A stretch of DNA of 64,000 nucleotides. It comes from Microbacterium sp. CBA3102 (lineage in GTDB: Bacteria; Actinomycetota; Actinomycetes; Actinomycetales; Microbacteriaceae). The position numbers and the translations under genes are program-made. The notes beneath the pieces are model-generated. The model was not told the origin of the DNA, did not search any database, and saw nothing but the letters and a program-made list of their open reading frames with translations. Positions 52,543-61,703 of the stretch are shown here, one piece after another; the first letter of the stretch is position 1; each line of letters begins with the position of its first letter. The stretch is from positions 2,046,001 through 2,110,000 of the forward strand of contig NZ_CP042412.1 in the NCBI RefSeq assembly GCF_007954505.1, read 5' to 3'.

Positions 52543-52971
52543 ATGACGGAAGCGATGACGCGCACCACGGATGCGGTGCGGGCGAACCGCGCGATGATGG
52601 AGCGCGATCAGGCCTCGGCCGCACTCGGACTCGTCGTCGAGCGCGACGACCCCGGTCACGCCGTGGTCTCGATGCGCGTGCGTGACGACATGACGAACGG
52701 GTTCCACATCACGCACGGGGGCTTCGTGTTCGCCTTGGCCGACACCGCGTTCGCGATCGCCTGCAACGAGGACGACAGGGTCACGGTCGCCGCGGGCGCC
52801 GATATCTCGTTCCTGAAGTCCACGGTCGCCGGGCAGACGCTGACCGCGACGGCCGTCCGCCGCACCCGCACCGGCCGCTCCGGCATCTATGACGTGACCG
52901 TGGTCGATGAGCTCGGCGACACGGTCGCGGAGTTCCGTGGCCGTTCGCGCACCACCACCCAGACCTTCTGA
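52543..52971 (+). CDS. paaI: hydroxyphenylacetyl-CoA thioesterase
   Basis: 142 aa hotdog-fold thioesterase: MRVRDDMTNGFHITHGGFVF and ALADTAFAIACNEDDRVTVAA, VAAGADISFLKSTVAGQTLTA. PaaI clears dead-end CoA thioesters such as hydroxyphenylacetyl-CoA, freeing CoA. GAGGAGG a few bases upstream of the ATG at 52543. First gene of the paaI-paaK-tetR operon, downstream of the PaaR operator; length matches PaaI. Confidence 0.92.
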   Translation: MTEAMTRTTDAVRANRAMMERDQASAALGLVVERDDPGHAVVSMRVRDDMTNGFHITHGGFVFALADTAFAIACNEDDRVTVAAGADISFLKSTVAGQTLTATAVRRTRTGRSGIYDVTVVDELGDTVAEFRGRSRTTTQTF

Positions 52972-52986
52972 CCCCCCCCCGATCCG

Positions 52987-54324
52987 ATGGAGTCTCCCGT
53001 GTCGATGACGACCGCCGCGTCCACCCGCATCCACCCGCCCTCGGCCGACGAGCTCGACGCCGAGGAACGCATGAGCCGAGCGGAGATCGAGCGGCTTCAG
53101 CTCACCCGCCTGCAGCAGACCGTGCGCCACGCCTACGCGAACGTGCCCCTGTACACGCGCAAGTTCGATGACGCCGGAGTACACCCCGACGACATCCGCA
53201 CCCTCGCCGATGTCGAGCGGCTGCCGTTCACGACGAAGGACGATCTGCGCGAGACCTACCCGTTCGGCATGTTCGCCGTGCCGATGGAGGACGTCGCTCG
53301 CATCCACGCGTCCAGTGGCACCACGGGGCGTCCGACCGTCGTGGGCTACACCCGCGGCGATCTCGATCGCTGGGGATCGCTGGTCGCCCGGTCACTGCGC
53401 GCCAGCGGCATCCGCCGGGGGATGAAGGTGCACAACGCCTACGGCTACGGCCTCTTCACCGGTGGGCTCGGTGCGCACGCAGGAATCGAAGCGCTCGGAG
53501 CCACGGTCATCCCGATGTCCGGCGGCCAGACCGCGCGACAGGTGCAGCTCATCCGCGACTTCGAGCCGGACGCGATCCTCTGCACGCCGAGCTATCTCCT
53601 GACGATCGCGGACGCGATGGTCGCGCAGGGCATCGACCCGCGCTCGACCTCGCTCCGGGTCGCGGTGCTCGGAGCGGAGCCGTGGACGAACGAGATGCGG
53701 CAGGAGCTCGAACTGCGACTCGGCATCGACGCCCTCGACATCTACGGGCTCAGCGAGGTGATGGGACCGGGCGTGGGCAACGAGTGCCTGGAGACCAAGG
53801 ACGGCCCGCACCTGTGGGAGGACCACTTCCTGCCGGAGGTCATCGACGCCGAGACCCGGGCCGCGCTCCCGGACGGCGAACTCGGCGAACTCGTGTTCAC
53901 CTCCCTCACCAAGGAGGCTTTCCCGGTCATCCGCTACCGCACCCGCGATCTCACCCGGCTCCTGCCCGGGACCGCTCGGCCCGGCATGCGGCGCATGGAG
54001 AAGGTGACCGGGCGCAACGACGACATGATCATCCTGCGGGGCGTGAACCTCTTCCCGACGCAGATCGAGGAACTGGTGCTCGGCATCGAGCAGTTGACCC
54101 CCCACTTCATCCTGGAGCTCTCCAAGGAGGGCCGGATGGACACGATGACCGTGCGTATCGAGCGGCACCCCGACCTCTCGGTCGAGACCTGCACCAGCGC
54201 GGCGAAGGTGCTGGCGCAGCGGATCAAGGTGTTCGTCGGCTCCACGGTCGCCGTCCAGCTCGAGGAGCCGGGCACGCTGCCGCGGAGCGAGGGCAAGTAC
54301 AAGCGGGTCTACGACCTGCGCTGA
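52987..54324 (+). CDS. paaK: phenylacetate-CoA ligase
   Basis: 445 aa. Adenylate-forming ligase activating phenylacetate to phenylacetyl-CoA, the pathway's entry step. Motifs: ASSGTTGRPTVVGYTRGDLD, NAYGYGLFTGGLGAHAG, YGLSEVMGPGVGNECLETKD, FPVIRYRTRDLT and KVTGRNDDMIILRGVNLFP, ending GTLPRSEGKYKRVYDLR. The ATG at 52987 follows a nine-C run and lacks a Shine-Dalgarno, so the start could be the GTG five codons in, or translation may be coupled to paaI. Known ligases are ~430-440 aa. Confidence 0.95.
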   Translation: MESPVSMTTAASTRIHPPSADELDAEERMSRAEIERLQLTRLQQTVRHAYANVPLYTRKFDDAGVHPDDIRTLADVERLPFTTKDDLRETYPFGMFAVPMEDVARIHASSGTTGRPTVVGYTRGDLDRWGSLVARSLRASGIRRGMKVHNAYGYGLFTGGLGAHAGIEALGATVIPMSGGQTARQVQLIRDFEPDAILCTPSYLLTIADAMVAQGIDPRSTSLRVAVLGAEPWTNEMRQELELRLGIDALDIYGLSEVMGPGVGNECLETKDGPHLWEDHFLPEVIDAETRAALPDGELGELVFTSLTKEAFPVIRYRTRDLTRLLPGTARPGMRRMEKVTGRNDDMIILRGVNLFPTQIEELVLGIEQLTPHFILELSKEGRMDTMTVRIERHPDLSVETCTSAAKVLAQRIKVFVGSTVAVQLEEPGTLPRSEGKYKRVYDLR

Positions 54325-54400
54325 CCCGGGGGAGCGGTGGCCGAGCACGCCTCGCGGCCACCGCTCCCGCCGCACGGCACGATCGGATGCGAGACTGTGC

Positions 54401-55012
54401 ATGATGTCAGAGATGCAGAGCACACGACGCGGCCGCCCGGGATACGACCAGCAGGGCATCCTCGCGGTCGCGGTCGCCGCTTTCAACGAGCACGGGTATG
54501 ACGCCACGTCGATCGGCATGCTCGCCGAGCGGCTCGGACTGTCGAAGTCCGCGATCTACCACCACTTCGGGTCCAAGGACCAGATCCTCGACCTTGCTCT
54601 CGATGCGGCGCTCAGCGGACTCGAGGCCGTGGTGGACGATCCGCTTCCCGCGTCGGCGGTCGAGGCCAGCGCCGTGGCACGACTCGAGCATGTGCTCCGC
54701 GGCGCCGTGCACGTCCTGATCGCGCAGCTGCCGGCGGTCACGCTGCTGCTCCGGGTGCGCGGCAACACCGAGGTGGAGCGTCGAGCGCTGACCCGTCGTC
54801 GCGCTTTCGATCGTCGGATCACGGCCTTGGTGTCCGAGGCGCAGGCTGAGGGCGCACTGCGCGCCGACATGGACGCCAGCGTCGTCGCCCGCCTGACCTT
54901 CGGCATGATCAACTCGATCGTCGAGTGGTACCGACCCGGGGGCAGGGAAGGCGCGGATCGGCTGGCGGACGACGTCGTGGCCATCGCGCTCGACGGACTG
55001 CGTCGTCGCTGA
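54401..55012 (+). CDS. paaR: TetR-family regulator of phenylacetate genes (PaaR-like)
   Basis: 203 aa. N-terminal helix-turn-helix: GILAVAVAAFNEHGYDATSI, MLAERLGLSKSAIYHHFGSK. The C-terminal effector region is helical (LEHVLRGAVHVLIAQLPAVT, LLRVRGNTEVERRALTRRRA). It is third in an operon behind paaI-paaK, whose promoter bears the best operator copy; three other promoters of paa genes carry related sites. Phenylacetyl-CoA is the likely inducer, as for PaaR of other actinobacteria. Start at 54401 (MMSEMQS) has no clear ribosome site; ATG 54413 is possible. The symbol is by analogy. Confidence 0.82.
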   Translation: MMSEMQSTRRGRPGYDQQGILAVAVAAFNEHGYDATSIGMLAERLGLSKSAIYHHFGSKDQILDLALDAALSGLEAVVDDPLPASAVEASAVARLEHVLRGAVHVLIAQLPAVTLLLRVRGNTEVERRALTRRRAFDRRITALVSEAQAEGALRADMDASVVARLTFGMINSIVEWYRPGGREGADRLADDVVAIALDGLRRR

Positions 55013-55027
55013 CCCGCGCCGCCCCGC

Positions 55028-55090
55028 CATCCCGCCACCCCGTCCTGTCGTCGAGGCCCCGTCCTGTCGTCCACGCCCCGCTGGGGCGAC
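55028..55090. terminator. GC hairpin region between the convergent tetR and paaZ
   Basis: CGCCCC-GCT-GGGGCG (55074-55088) is the centre of a longer imperfect inverted repeat. To its left is a 19-bp unit repeated twice (CCCCGTCCTGTCGTCGAGG, then CCCCGTCCTGTCGTCCACG); to its right the 19-bp units at 55106 onward run in the opposite sense, so long RNA stems are possible. Likely bidirectional termination. Confidence 0.6.
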
Positions 55091-55105
55091 GCGGACTCGA
55101 GGGGG

Positions 55106-55207
55106 CGTCGACGACGGAAGGGGGCCTCGACGGTGGGAGGGGGCGTCGACGGCGGGAGGGGGCGTCGACGGCGGGAGGGGGCGTCGACGGCGGGAGGGGG
55201 CGTCGAG
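55106..55207. repeat. 19-bp tandem repeat array, about 5.4 copies
   Basis: Units start at 55106, 55125, 55144, 55163, 55182 and 55201, exactly 19 bp apart. The three central units are identical (CGTCGACGGCGGGAGGGGG); outer ones differ by a few bases, and the last is partial. It fills the gap between tetR and paaZ, both ending here. No spacers separate the units, so it is not a CRISPR. Confidence 0.9.
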
Positions 55208-55212
55208 CGGAC

Positions 55213-57297
55213 TCAGGCAGCCTCCGCCTGCTGCTTCGCGACGAGGGTGAGCACGTCGTAGGTGGCGACGATCTCCTCGCGCTGGTTCTTCAGCACCGAG
55301 TCCCAGCGCACCTCGCCGTACTCGTCGGTCTCGCGCGGGGTGATCTGCTTCGCGGTGAGCTCGACACGGATCTCGTCGCCGGGGGAGACGGGCGTCACGA
55401 AGCGCAGGTTCTCCAGCCCGGAGTTCGCGAGCACGGGGCCGGGTGCCGGATCGACGAAGAGCCCCGCCGCCCACGACACGAGCAGGTACCCGTGCGCGAC
55501 ACGACCGGGGAAGAACGGGTTCGCCGCCGCGGAGGTCTCGTCCATGTGCGCGTAGAAGGTGTCGCCCGTGAAGGCCGCGAACGTCTCGATGTCGTCGAGG
55601 GTCACGGTGCGGGATCCGCTCACGACCTGGTCCCCGATGCTCAGCTCGGCCAGGGACTTGCGGAACGGGTGGATCCCGCCGCTCTCCTGGTACGGACGCG
55701 CGTCCGCCCCCTGGTGCCACACGCCGGTCAGGGCCGTCATCATGGTGGGAGACCCCTGCACGGCGGTGCGCTGCATGTGATGGAGGACGGCGCGGATGCC
55801 CCCGAGCTCCTCGCCGCCGCCGGCCCGCCCCGGCCCTCCGTGGACGAGGTTCGGGAGCGGGGAGCCATGACCCGTCGAACTGCGGGCGTCATCGCGGTCG
55901 AGGAACAGGACACGACCGTTGTAGGCGGCCATTCCGGTGGTCAGGGCGACAGCGACCTCGGGGTCGTGCGTCGCCACGCTCGTCACCAGCGATCCGCCAC
56001 CGCGGGCGACCAGAGCGCTCGCTTCGTCGAGGGTGCGATAGCCGAGGATGCTCGAGACCGGGCCGAACGCTTCGATCTCGTTGACCGCCGCGCTCTCGGG
56101 GTCGGTGAAGCGGAGCAGCATCGGCGCGACGAATGCGCCGTCCGGAGCTGGTCCCTCACTGCCGTCGTCGTGACGGACGTTCGGTGCGTCGGTCGATCCG
56201 ACCACCAGTTCGCCGCCGCCGTCCTGCAGGCGCGACACCTGGCGCAGCACCTCGTCGCGCTGGGCGGTCGAGGCGAGGGGTCCCATCGTGACCCCCTCGG
56301 CGCGCGGATCGCCGAGGACGACGCGCTCCGAGAGGCGGGCCTGCACGGCGCGGATGACGTCGTCGACAGCTTCGGCCGGCACGATCGCGCGCCGGATCGC
56401 GGTGCACTTCTGACCGGCCTTCGTGGTCATCTCGGCCACGAGCTGTCGGACGTAGGCGTCGAACTCGGGGGTCCCGGAGACCGCGTCCGTCCCCAGGATC
56501 GAGGCGTTGATCGAGTCGGTCTCGCTCGTGAAGCGCACGCCGCCGGTCTGCACCGCATCGTGGGCGCGCAGCCGTTCGGCGGTCGATGCGGACCCGGTGA
56601 AAGCGACGAGGTCTCCCAGCCGGAGCGCCTCGAAGAGTCCGGGGACGCCGCCGGAGACGAGTTGCAGCGAGCCCTCGGGCAGGAGCTCCGATTCGACCAT
56701 GATCCGCACCATGGCCTCTGCCAGATACCCGGTCGGGGTGGCCGGCTTCACCACCGTCGGCACGCCCGCGAGGAAGGCGGGGGCGAACTTCTCCAGCGCC
56801 CCCCAGACCGGGAAGTTGAACGCGTTGATCTGTACCGCGACACCGGGGAGTCGGGTGTAGATGTGCCGACCCAGGAAGGAGCCGTCCTTGGAGAGGTTCT
56901 CGATGCCGCCGTCGACATAGACCTTCGCGTTCGGAAGCTCCCGACGTCCCTTGCTGGAGTACGCGAACAACACCCCGATCCCGCCGTCGATGTCGACCCA
57001 CGAGTCCTGACGGGTCGCGCCGGTGCGGCTCGAGATCTCGTACAGCTCCTCCTTGCGCGCGGTGAGGGCGAGGGCGAGCTGCTTGAGGAGCACGGCGCGC
57101 TGATGGAACGTGAGCTCACCGAGCGAGGCCTGTCCTGCCCGGCGGGCATAGGTGAGCGCGCCCTCGAGGTCGATGCCCTCCGTCGAGACGCGGGCGACGA
57201 CCCGGCCGGTCGACGCATCGCGCACCTCGGCCGCATCGGTATCGGTGCCGGGCGTCCACCAGGCTCCCTGCAGATAGCTGGGGAGGATCTCCGTCAT
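55213..57297 (-). CDS. paaZ: bifunctional oxepin-CoA hydrolase / 3-oxo-5,6-dehydrosuberyl-CoA semialdehyde dehydrogenase
   Basis: 694 aa from the ATG at 57297 with AAGGGA upstream. Residues ~1-520 are an aldehyde dehydrogenase (FNFPVWGALEKFAPAFLAG, AFTGSASTAERL, TTKAGQKCTAIRRAIVP with the catalytic Cys); residues ~545-694 are a MaoC-type (R)-enoyl-CoA hydratase with AAFTGDTFYAHMDE and VAHGYLLVSWAAGLFV. PaaZ opens the oxepin ring and oxidises the resulting aldehyde. Both halves look intact, so a separate PacL-like pair is not needed. Confidence 0.95.
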   Translation of the reverse strand: MTEILPSYLQGAWWTPGTDTDAAEVRDASTGRVVARVSTEGIDLEGALTYARRAGQASLGELTFHQRAVLLKQLALALTARKEELYEISSRTGATRQDSWVDIDGGIGVLFAYSSKGRRELPNAKVYVDGGIENLSKDGSFLGRHIYTRLPGVAVQINAFNFPVWGALEKFAPAFLAGVPTVVKPATPTGYLAEAMVRIMVESELLPEGSLQLVSGGVPGLFEALRLGDLVAFTGSASTAERLRAHDAVQTGGVRFTSETDSINASILGTDAVSGTPEFDAYVRQLVAEMTTKAGQKCTAIRRAIVPAEAVDDVIRAVQARLSERVVLGDPRAEGVTMGPLASTAQRDEVLRQVSRLQDGGGELVVGSTDAPNVRHDDGSEGPAPDGAFVAPMLLRFTDPESAAVNEIEAFGPVSSILGYRTLDEASALVARGGGSLVTSVATHDPEVAVALTTGMAAYNGRVLFLDRDDARSSTGHGSPLPNLVHGGPGRAGGGEELGGIRAVLHHMQRTAVQGSPTMMTALTGVWHQGADARPYQESGGIHPFRKSLAELSIGDQVVSGSRTVTLDDIETFAAFTGDTFYAHMDETSAAANPFFPGRVAHGYLLVSWAAGLFVDPAPGPVLANSGLENLRFVTPVSPGDEIRVELTAKQITPRETDEYGEVRWDSVLKNQREEIVATYDVLTLVAKQQAEAA

Positions 57298-57311
57298 GTC
57301 TGTTCCCTTCA

Positions 57312-58178
57312 TCAGGCGTCCCATTCGTAGAAGCCGCGTCCACTCTTGCGGCCCAGGTGTCCTTCGGCGACGAGGCGTCGCAGCAGAGTCGGTGGCTCGA
57401 AGCGCTCGCCGAGGTGGGCGGCGAGGTACTCGGCGATGCCGAGTCGGACATCGAGCCCGACGATGTCGGTCAGGCGCAGCGGACCGACCGGATGCTTGTA
57501 GCCCAGGGTCATCGCGGCATCGATGTCCTCAGCGGAGGCGACCCCTTCTTCCAGCATCCGGATCGCCTCGAGTCCGATCGCGACGCCGAGTCTCGACGAC
57601 GCGAAGCCGGGGGCATCGGTCACCACGATCGGGGTCTTGTCGAGGGCGTGGATCCAGCCGCGGGCGGAGTCCACCCGCGTGGGAGCGGTCGCCGCGCCGC
57701 GGACGATCTCGACCAGCGTCGAGGCCGGCACCGGATTGAAGAAGTGCATGCCGAGGAAGCGCTCGGGGCGGTCCAGTGTCGCCGCGAGCTCGTCGATCGA
57801 GATCGACGAGGTGTTGGAGGCGAGTGCGGCCTCGGGGCCGATGGCGGCCTCGACGCGGGTGAGCGCGTCGATCTTGAGGGCGAGATCCTCGGGCACGGCT
57901 TCCACGACGAGGTCGCAGGGAGCGAACAGCGCGGTGTCCGTCCCGGTCTCGAAGCGTGCCCGGTAGGCGTCGCCGGCCTCGTGCGCCGTGCCGCGGGAGA
58001 TCGATGCATCCACGGACGAGAGCACGCGCGCGGCGGCGGCGTTGGCGGCGATCTCATCGCGCTCGATCACGGTGACCTGGGAGCCCGCGAGGAGGAACGC
58101 GTGGGCGATGCCGGCGCCCATGCGCCCACCGCCGAGCACTCCCACATGGGCGGGAGCGCTGCTGCTGCTCTCGGTCAT
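57312..58178 (-). CDS. paaH: 3-hydroxyadipyl-CoA dehydrogenase
   Basis: 288 aa. NAD-binding fold GVLGGGRMGAGIAHAFLLAG, catalytic region ASNTSSISIDELAATLDRPE and RFLGMHFFNPVPASTLVEIV, then the C-terminal domain GYKHPVGPLRLTDIVGLDVR. It oxidises 3-hydroxyadipyl-CoA to 3-oxoadipyl-CoA in the lower paa pathway. A fatty-acid-type 3-hydroxyacyl-CoA dehydrogenase would look alike; context gives the assignment. Its start overlaps the end of the hydratase gene by 4 nt, and 14 nt separate it from paaZ. Confidence 0.93.
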   Translation of the reverse strand: MTESSSSAPAHVGVLGGGRMGAGIAHAFLLAGSQVTVIERDEIAANAAAARVLSSVDASISRGTAHEAGDAYRARFETGTDTALFAPCDLVVEAVPEDLALKIDALTRVEAAIGPEAALASNTSSISIDELAATLDRPERFLGMHFFNPVPASTLVEIVRGAATAPTRVDSARGWIHALDKTPIVVTDAPGFASSRLGVAIGLEAIRMLEEGVASAEDIDAAMTLGYKHPVGPLRLTDIVGLDVRLGIAEYLAAHLGERFEPPTLLRRLVAEGHLGRKSGRGFYEWDA

Positions 58179-58929
58179 CGGTCTCTCCGTTCCAGGAAGT
58201 CGGTCATCCGTCGGAACTTCTCCGGGCTCTCGAAGAGCTCGGCCTGGGCTTCCAGGTCGACGGCGGGGTGGCGGTCGCGGGGAGCGCGGAACACGCGTTT
58301 GGTCGCGATGGTCGCTGCGGGGTCGTTGCGGCCGATCCGATCGGCGATCGCCTCGGCCGCGGTCAGCAGGTCGGCGCTCTCGTGGATCGCCGAGACGAGG
58401 CCGATGCGCAGGGCCTCCTCCGCCTTCACGGTGCGTCCGGTGAGGAGCAGCTCGATGGCCCTGGCCTCGCCGACGATCTCCTTCAACCGCCAGCTCGCGC
58501 CGGCTGCGGCGATGATGCCGAGACCCGTCTCCGGGTTGCCGATCGCGAGGGCGGGCGTCGCGATCCGGATGTCCGCGGCATAGGCGAGTTCGGCGCCGCC
58601 GCCCAGGGCGTAGCCGTCGATCGCCGCGATGACCGGCATCGGCAGCTCGGCGATGCGCACGAAGGCGTTCGCGTTGATGCCGCGCAGCGCGTCGGCGGCC
58701 CGGCGCTCGCGCAGCTGGGCGATGTCGGCACCTGCGGCGAAGACGCCGTCGGCGCCGGTGAGGATCAGGGTCCGCGGCGTCTCCTCGAGCTCGGCGCAGA
58801 GGAGGTGCAGCGCATCGATGGTCGCCTGGTCGATCGCGTTCCGTTTGTGCGGCCGATGCAGTGTGGCGATCACCCGGTCGGGGCGGCGTTCGATGAGCAG
58901 GGGCGTCTCAGGGTCGATCTCGGCGTGCA

Positions 58930-58930
<1 letters not shown>
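58175..58930 (-). CDS. paaF: enoyl-CoA hydratase, PaaF-like (2,3-dehydroadipyl-CoA hydratase)
   Basis: 251 aa from the ATG at 58930. Crotonase fold with LTGADGVFAAGADIAQLRE, IDGYALGGGAELAYAADIRI and NPETGLGIIAAAGASWRLKE. The Glu of GGGAELA and the Glu of GNPETGLG mark a true hydratase, in contrast to the Asp-bearing PaaG-like gene at 38.6-39.4 kb. Its start shares one base with the thiolase stop (TGATG). It hydrates 2,3-dehydroadipyl-CoA to 3-hydroxyadipyl-CoA. Confidence 0.9.
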
Positions 58931-60120
<1,190 letters not shown>

Positions 60121-60157
60121 GCGGATCTCCTGACTGCGTCGTCTCGGTGCTGGCCGT

Positions 60158-60202
60158 GCCATACGATCGGCCAGTGAATTACTGACCGATCGTATGGTAA
60201 TT
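60158..60202. promoter_or_regulatory. double PaaR-type operator, paaJFHZ promoter
   Basis: Two inverted sites around GAATT: 60181-60202 (ACTGACCGATCG, TATGGTAATT) and, on the other strand, 60158-60176 (ACTGGCCGATCG, TATGGC). Together they make an imperfect inverted repeat of about 20-bp arms. They are 38-82 bp before the paaJ ATG on the - strand. The nearby transporter gene ends at 60251, so this is paaJ's own promoter. Confidence 0.78.
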
Positions 60203-60250
60203 ATGGCACAGGCGCGGAGTCCGCCGCGATGCCGGCGGGCCGATCCGTGG

Positions 60251-61570
60251 TCAGACCGACAGATCGATGCCCTTGGTCTCCTTCACCAAGGACACCCCGA
60301 TGAGCGAGATCACGGATGCCACGGCGATGTAGACGCCGATCGTCCATGCCGCCTGGAACTGGTTCAACAGGGCCTCGGCGATCATCGGCGCGAACGCCCC
60401 ACCGAGGATGGCGCCGAGCGCGTACCCGATCGAGACGCCCGAGTACCGCACGTTCGCCGGGAACATCTCGGCGTACAGCGCCGCCTGCGGGCCGTAGGAG
60501 AGGCCGAGCGCGAACGTCATCACGAAGAGCGCCACGAAGTACCAGAGGATGTTCGCGGTGTCGATCAGGAACCACATCGGCACCGCCCACAGAGCGAGCG
60601 CCACGTAGCCGATCTGGAAGGTGCGGATCCGACCGAGCCGATCGGAGAGGTGTCCGCCCCACAGGGTGAAGACGAGCCAGCCGAACGAGGCGAGCGTCGT
60701 CGCCAGCAGCACCGGAGGTCGATCCATGCCGAGCGCCGTGACCGCGTAGGTGGCGAAGAACGCGATCAGCAGGTAGCCGGCGGCATTGTTCGCGATGAAG
60801 ATGACGGCGGTCAGGATGACCTGCTTGGTGTTCTGGCGGAACAGCCGGCCGAGCGGCGCGGAGGCCTCCTTGCGGCGACGCACCAGATCTTCGAAGATCG
60901 GGCTCTCGTCGACGGCGCGGCGGATCACGTGCCCGACTCCGATCAACACGATCGACAGCAGGAAGGGGATGCGCCAGCCCCACTCGAGGAACGCCTCGGG
61001 GGACATCGAGCTCGTGAGCACCCACAGCGTGAACGTCGCGAGGATCATGCCGACCGGCACGCCGATCTGCGGGAAGGCGCCGAACAGCCCGCGACGTCCG
61101 CGCGGAGCGTGCTCGACGGCCATCAGGGCTGCGCCGCCCCACTCGCCGCCCGCGGAGAAGCCCTGCAGGATGCGGAGCAGGATCAGCAGGATCGGCGCAG
61201 CGACGCCGATCGCCGCGTAGGTGGGGAGGACGCCGATCAGCGAGGTCGACAGTCCCATCATGATGAGGGTGAAGACGAGCATCTTCTTGCGGCCGAGCTT
61301 GTCACCGAGATGCCCCGCGACGATGGCGCCCAGGGGGCGGAAGAGGAAGGAGATGCCGATCGTGGCGAAAGAGAGCACCTGTGCGAAGCCGGGGCTGGAC
61401 TCCGCGATGGGGGCGAGGAAGAGGGGAGCGAGCACCAGCCCCGCGGCCTGCGCGTAGATGAAGAAGTCGTACCACTCGATCGACGTCCCGACGAGGGTGC
61501 CGGCGAGTACTCGCCGTTCTTCGGCGGGCATCCTGCTCTTCTGAGTGGGACCGGAAACTGCTGTCGTCAT
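60251..61570 (-). CDS. MHS-family MFS transporter, putative phenylacetate uptake
   Basis: 439 aa from the ATG at 61570 with CGGAG upstream; the open frame extends further up through the operator and is rejected. Family marks GTSIEWYDFFIYAQAAG, FRPLGAIVAGHLGDKLGRKK, ILQGFSAGGEWGGAALMAVE and SYGPQAALYAEMFPANVRYS. It is a relative, not a close copy, of the hpa-linked transporter at 24.8 kb. A PaaR-type operator 55-76 bp upstream implies co-regulation with the paa genes and import of phenylacetate or a related acid. Confidence 0.88.
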   Translation of the reverse strand: MTTAVSGPTQKSRMPAEERRVLAGTLVGTSIEWYDFFIYAQAAGLVLAPLFLAPIAESSPGFAQVLSFATIGISFLFRPLGAIVAGHLGDKLGRKKMLVFTLIMMGLSTSLIGVLPTYAAIGVAAPILLILLRILQGFSAGGEWGGAALMAVEHAPRGRRGLFGAFPQIGVPVGMILATFTLWVLTSSMSPEAFLEWGWRIPFLLSIVLIGVGHVIRRAVDESPIFEDLVRRRKEASAPLGRLFRQNTKQVILTAVIFIANNAAGYLLIAFFATYAVTALGMDRPPVLLATTLASFGWLVFTLWGGHLSDRLGRIRTFQIGYVALALWAVPMWFLIDTANILWYFVALFVMTFALGLSYGPQAALYAEMFPANVRYSGVSIGYALGAILGGAFAPMIAEALLNQFQAAWTIGVYIAVASVISLIGVSLVKETKGIDLSV

Positions 61571-61624
61571 GCGAACTCCGTTGTTCTGCGATTCGGGTTC
61601 GACGGCCGGGCGCCGTCGAGCATT

Positions 61625-61646
61625 CATGACCGAATGGTCGGTCAGT
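61625..61646. promoter_or_regulatory. PaaR-type operator, MHS transporter promoter
   Basis: Read on the - strand: ACTGACCGACCA then TTCGGTCATG. Eighteen of the fixed or dyad positions fit the motif; CA replaces the central CG and the last bases are ATG. The strong CGGTC arm is intact. It lies between the transporter and the dehydrogenase operon, both on -. Confidence 0.7.
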
Positions 61647-61703
61647 TAATCGCCGAGCGTATCGCATCGGAGCCGCCGCCGTGTAGGGGAAGCGGTATTC
61701 GGG

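Noticed and set aside
55106..55207. Regular repeats that might look like a CRISPR array
   Set aside because: Units abut directly with no spacers, the unit is 19 bp and no cas genes are near.
54925..57330. An 801-codon open frame on + opposite paaZ
   Set aside because: Shadow frame; Arg/Val/His-rich sequence without motifs, and it would overlap tetR.
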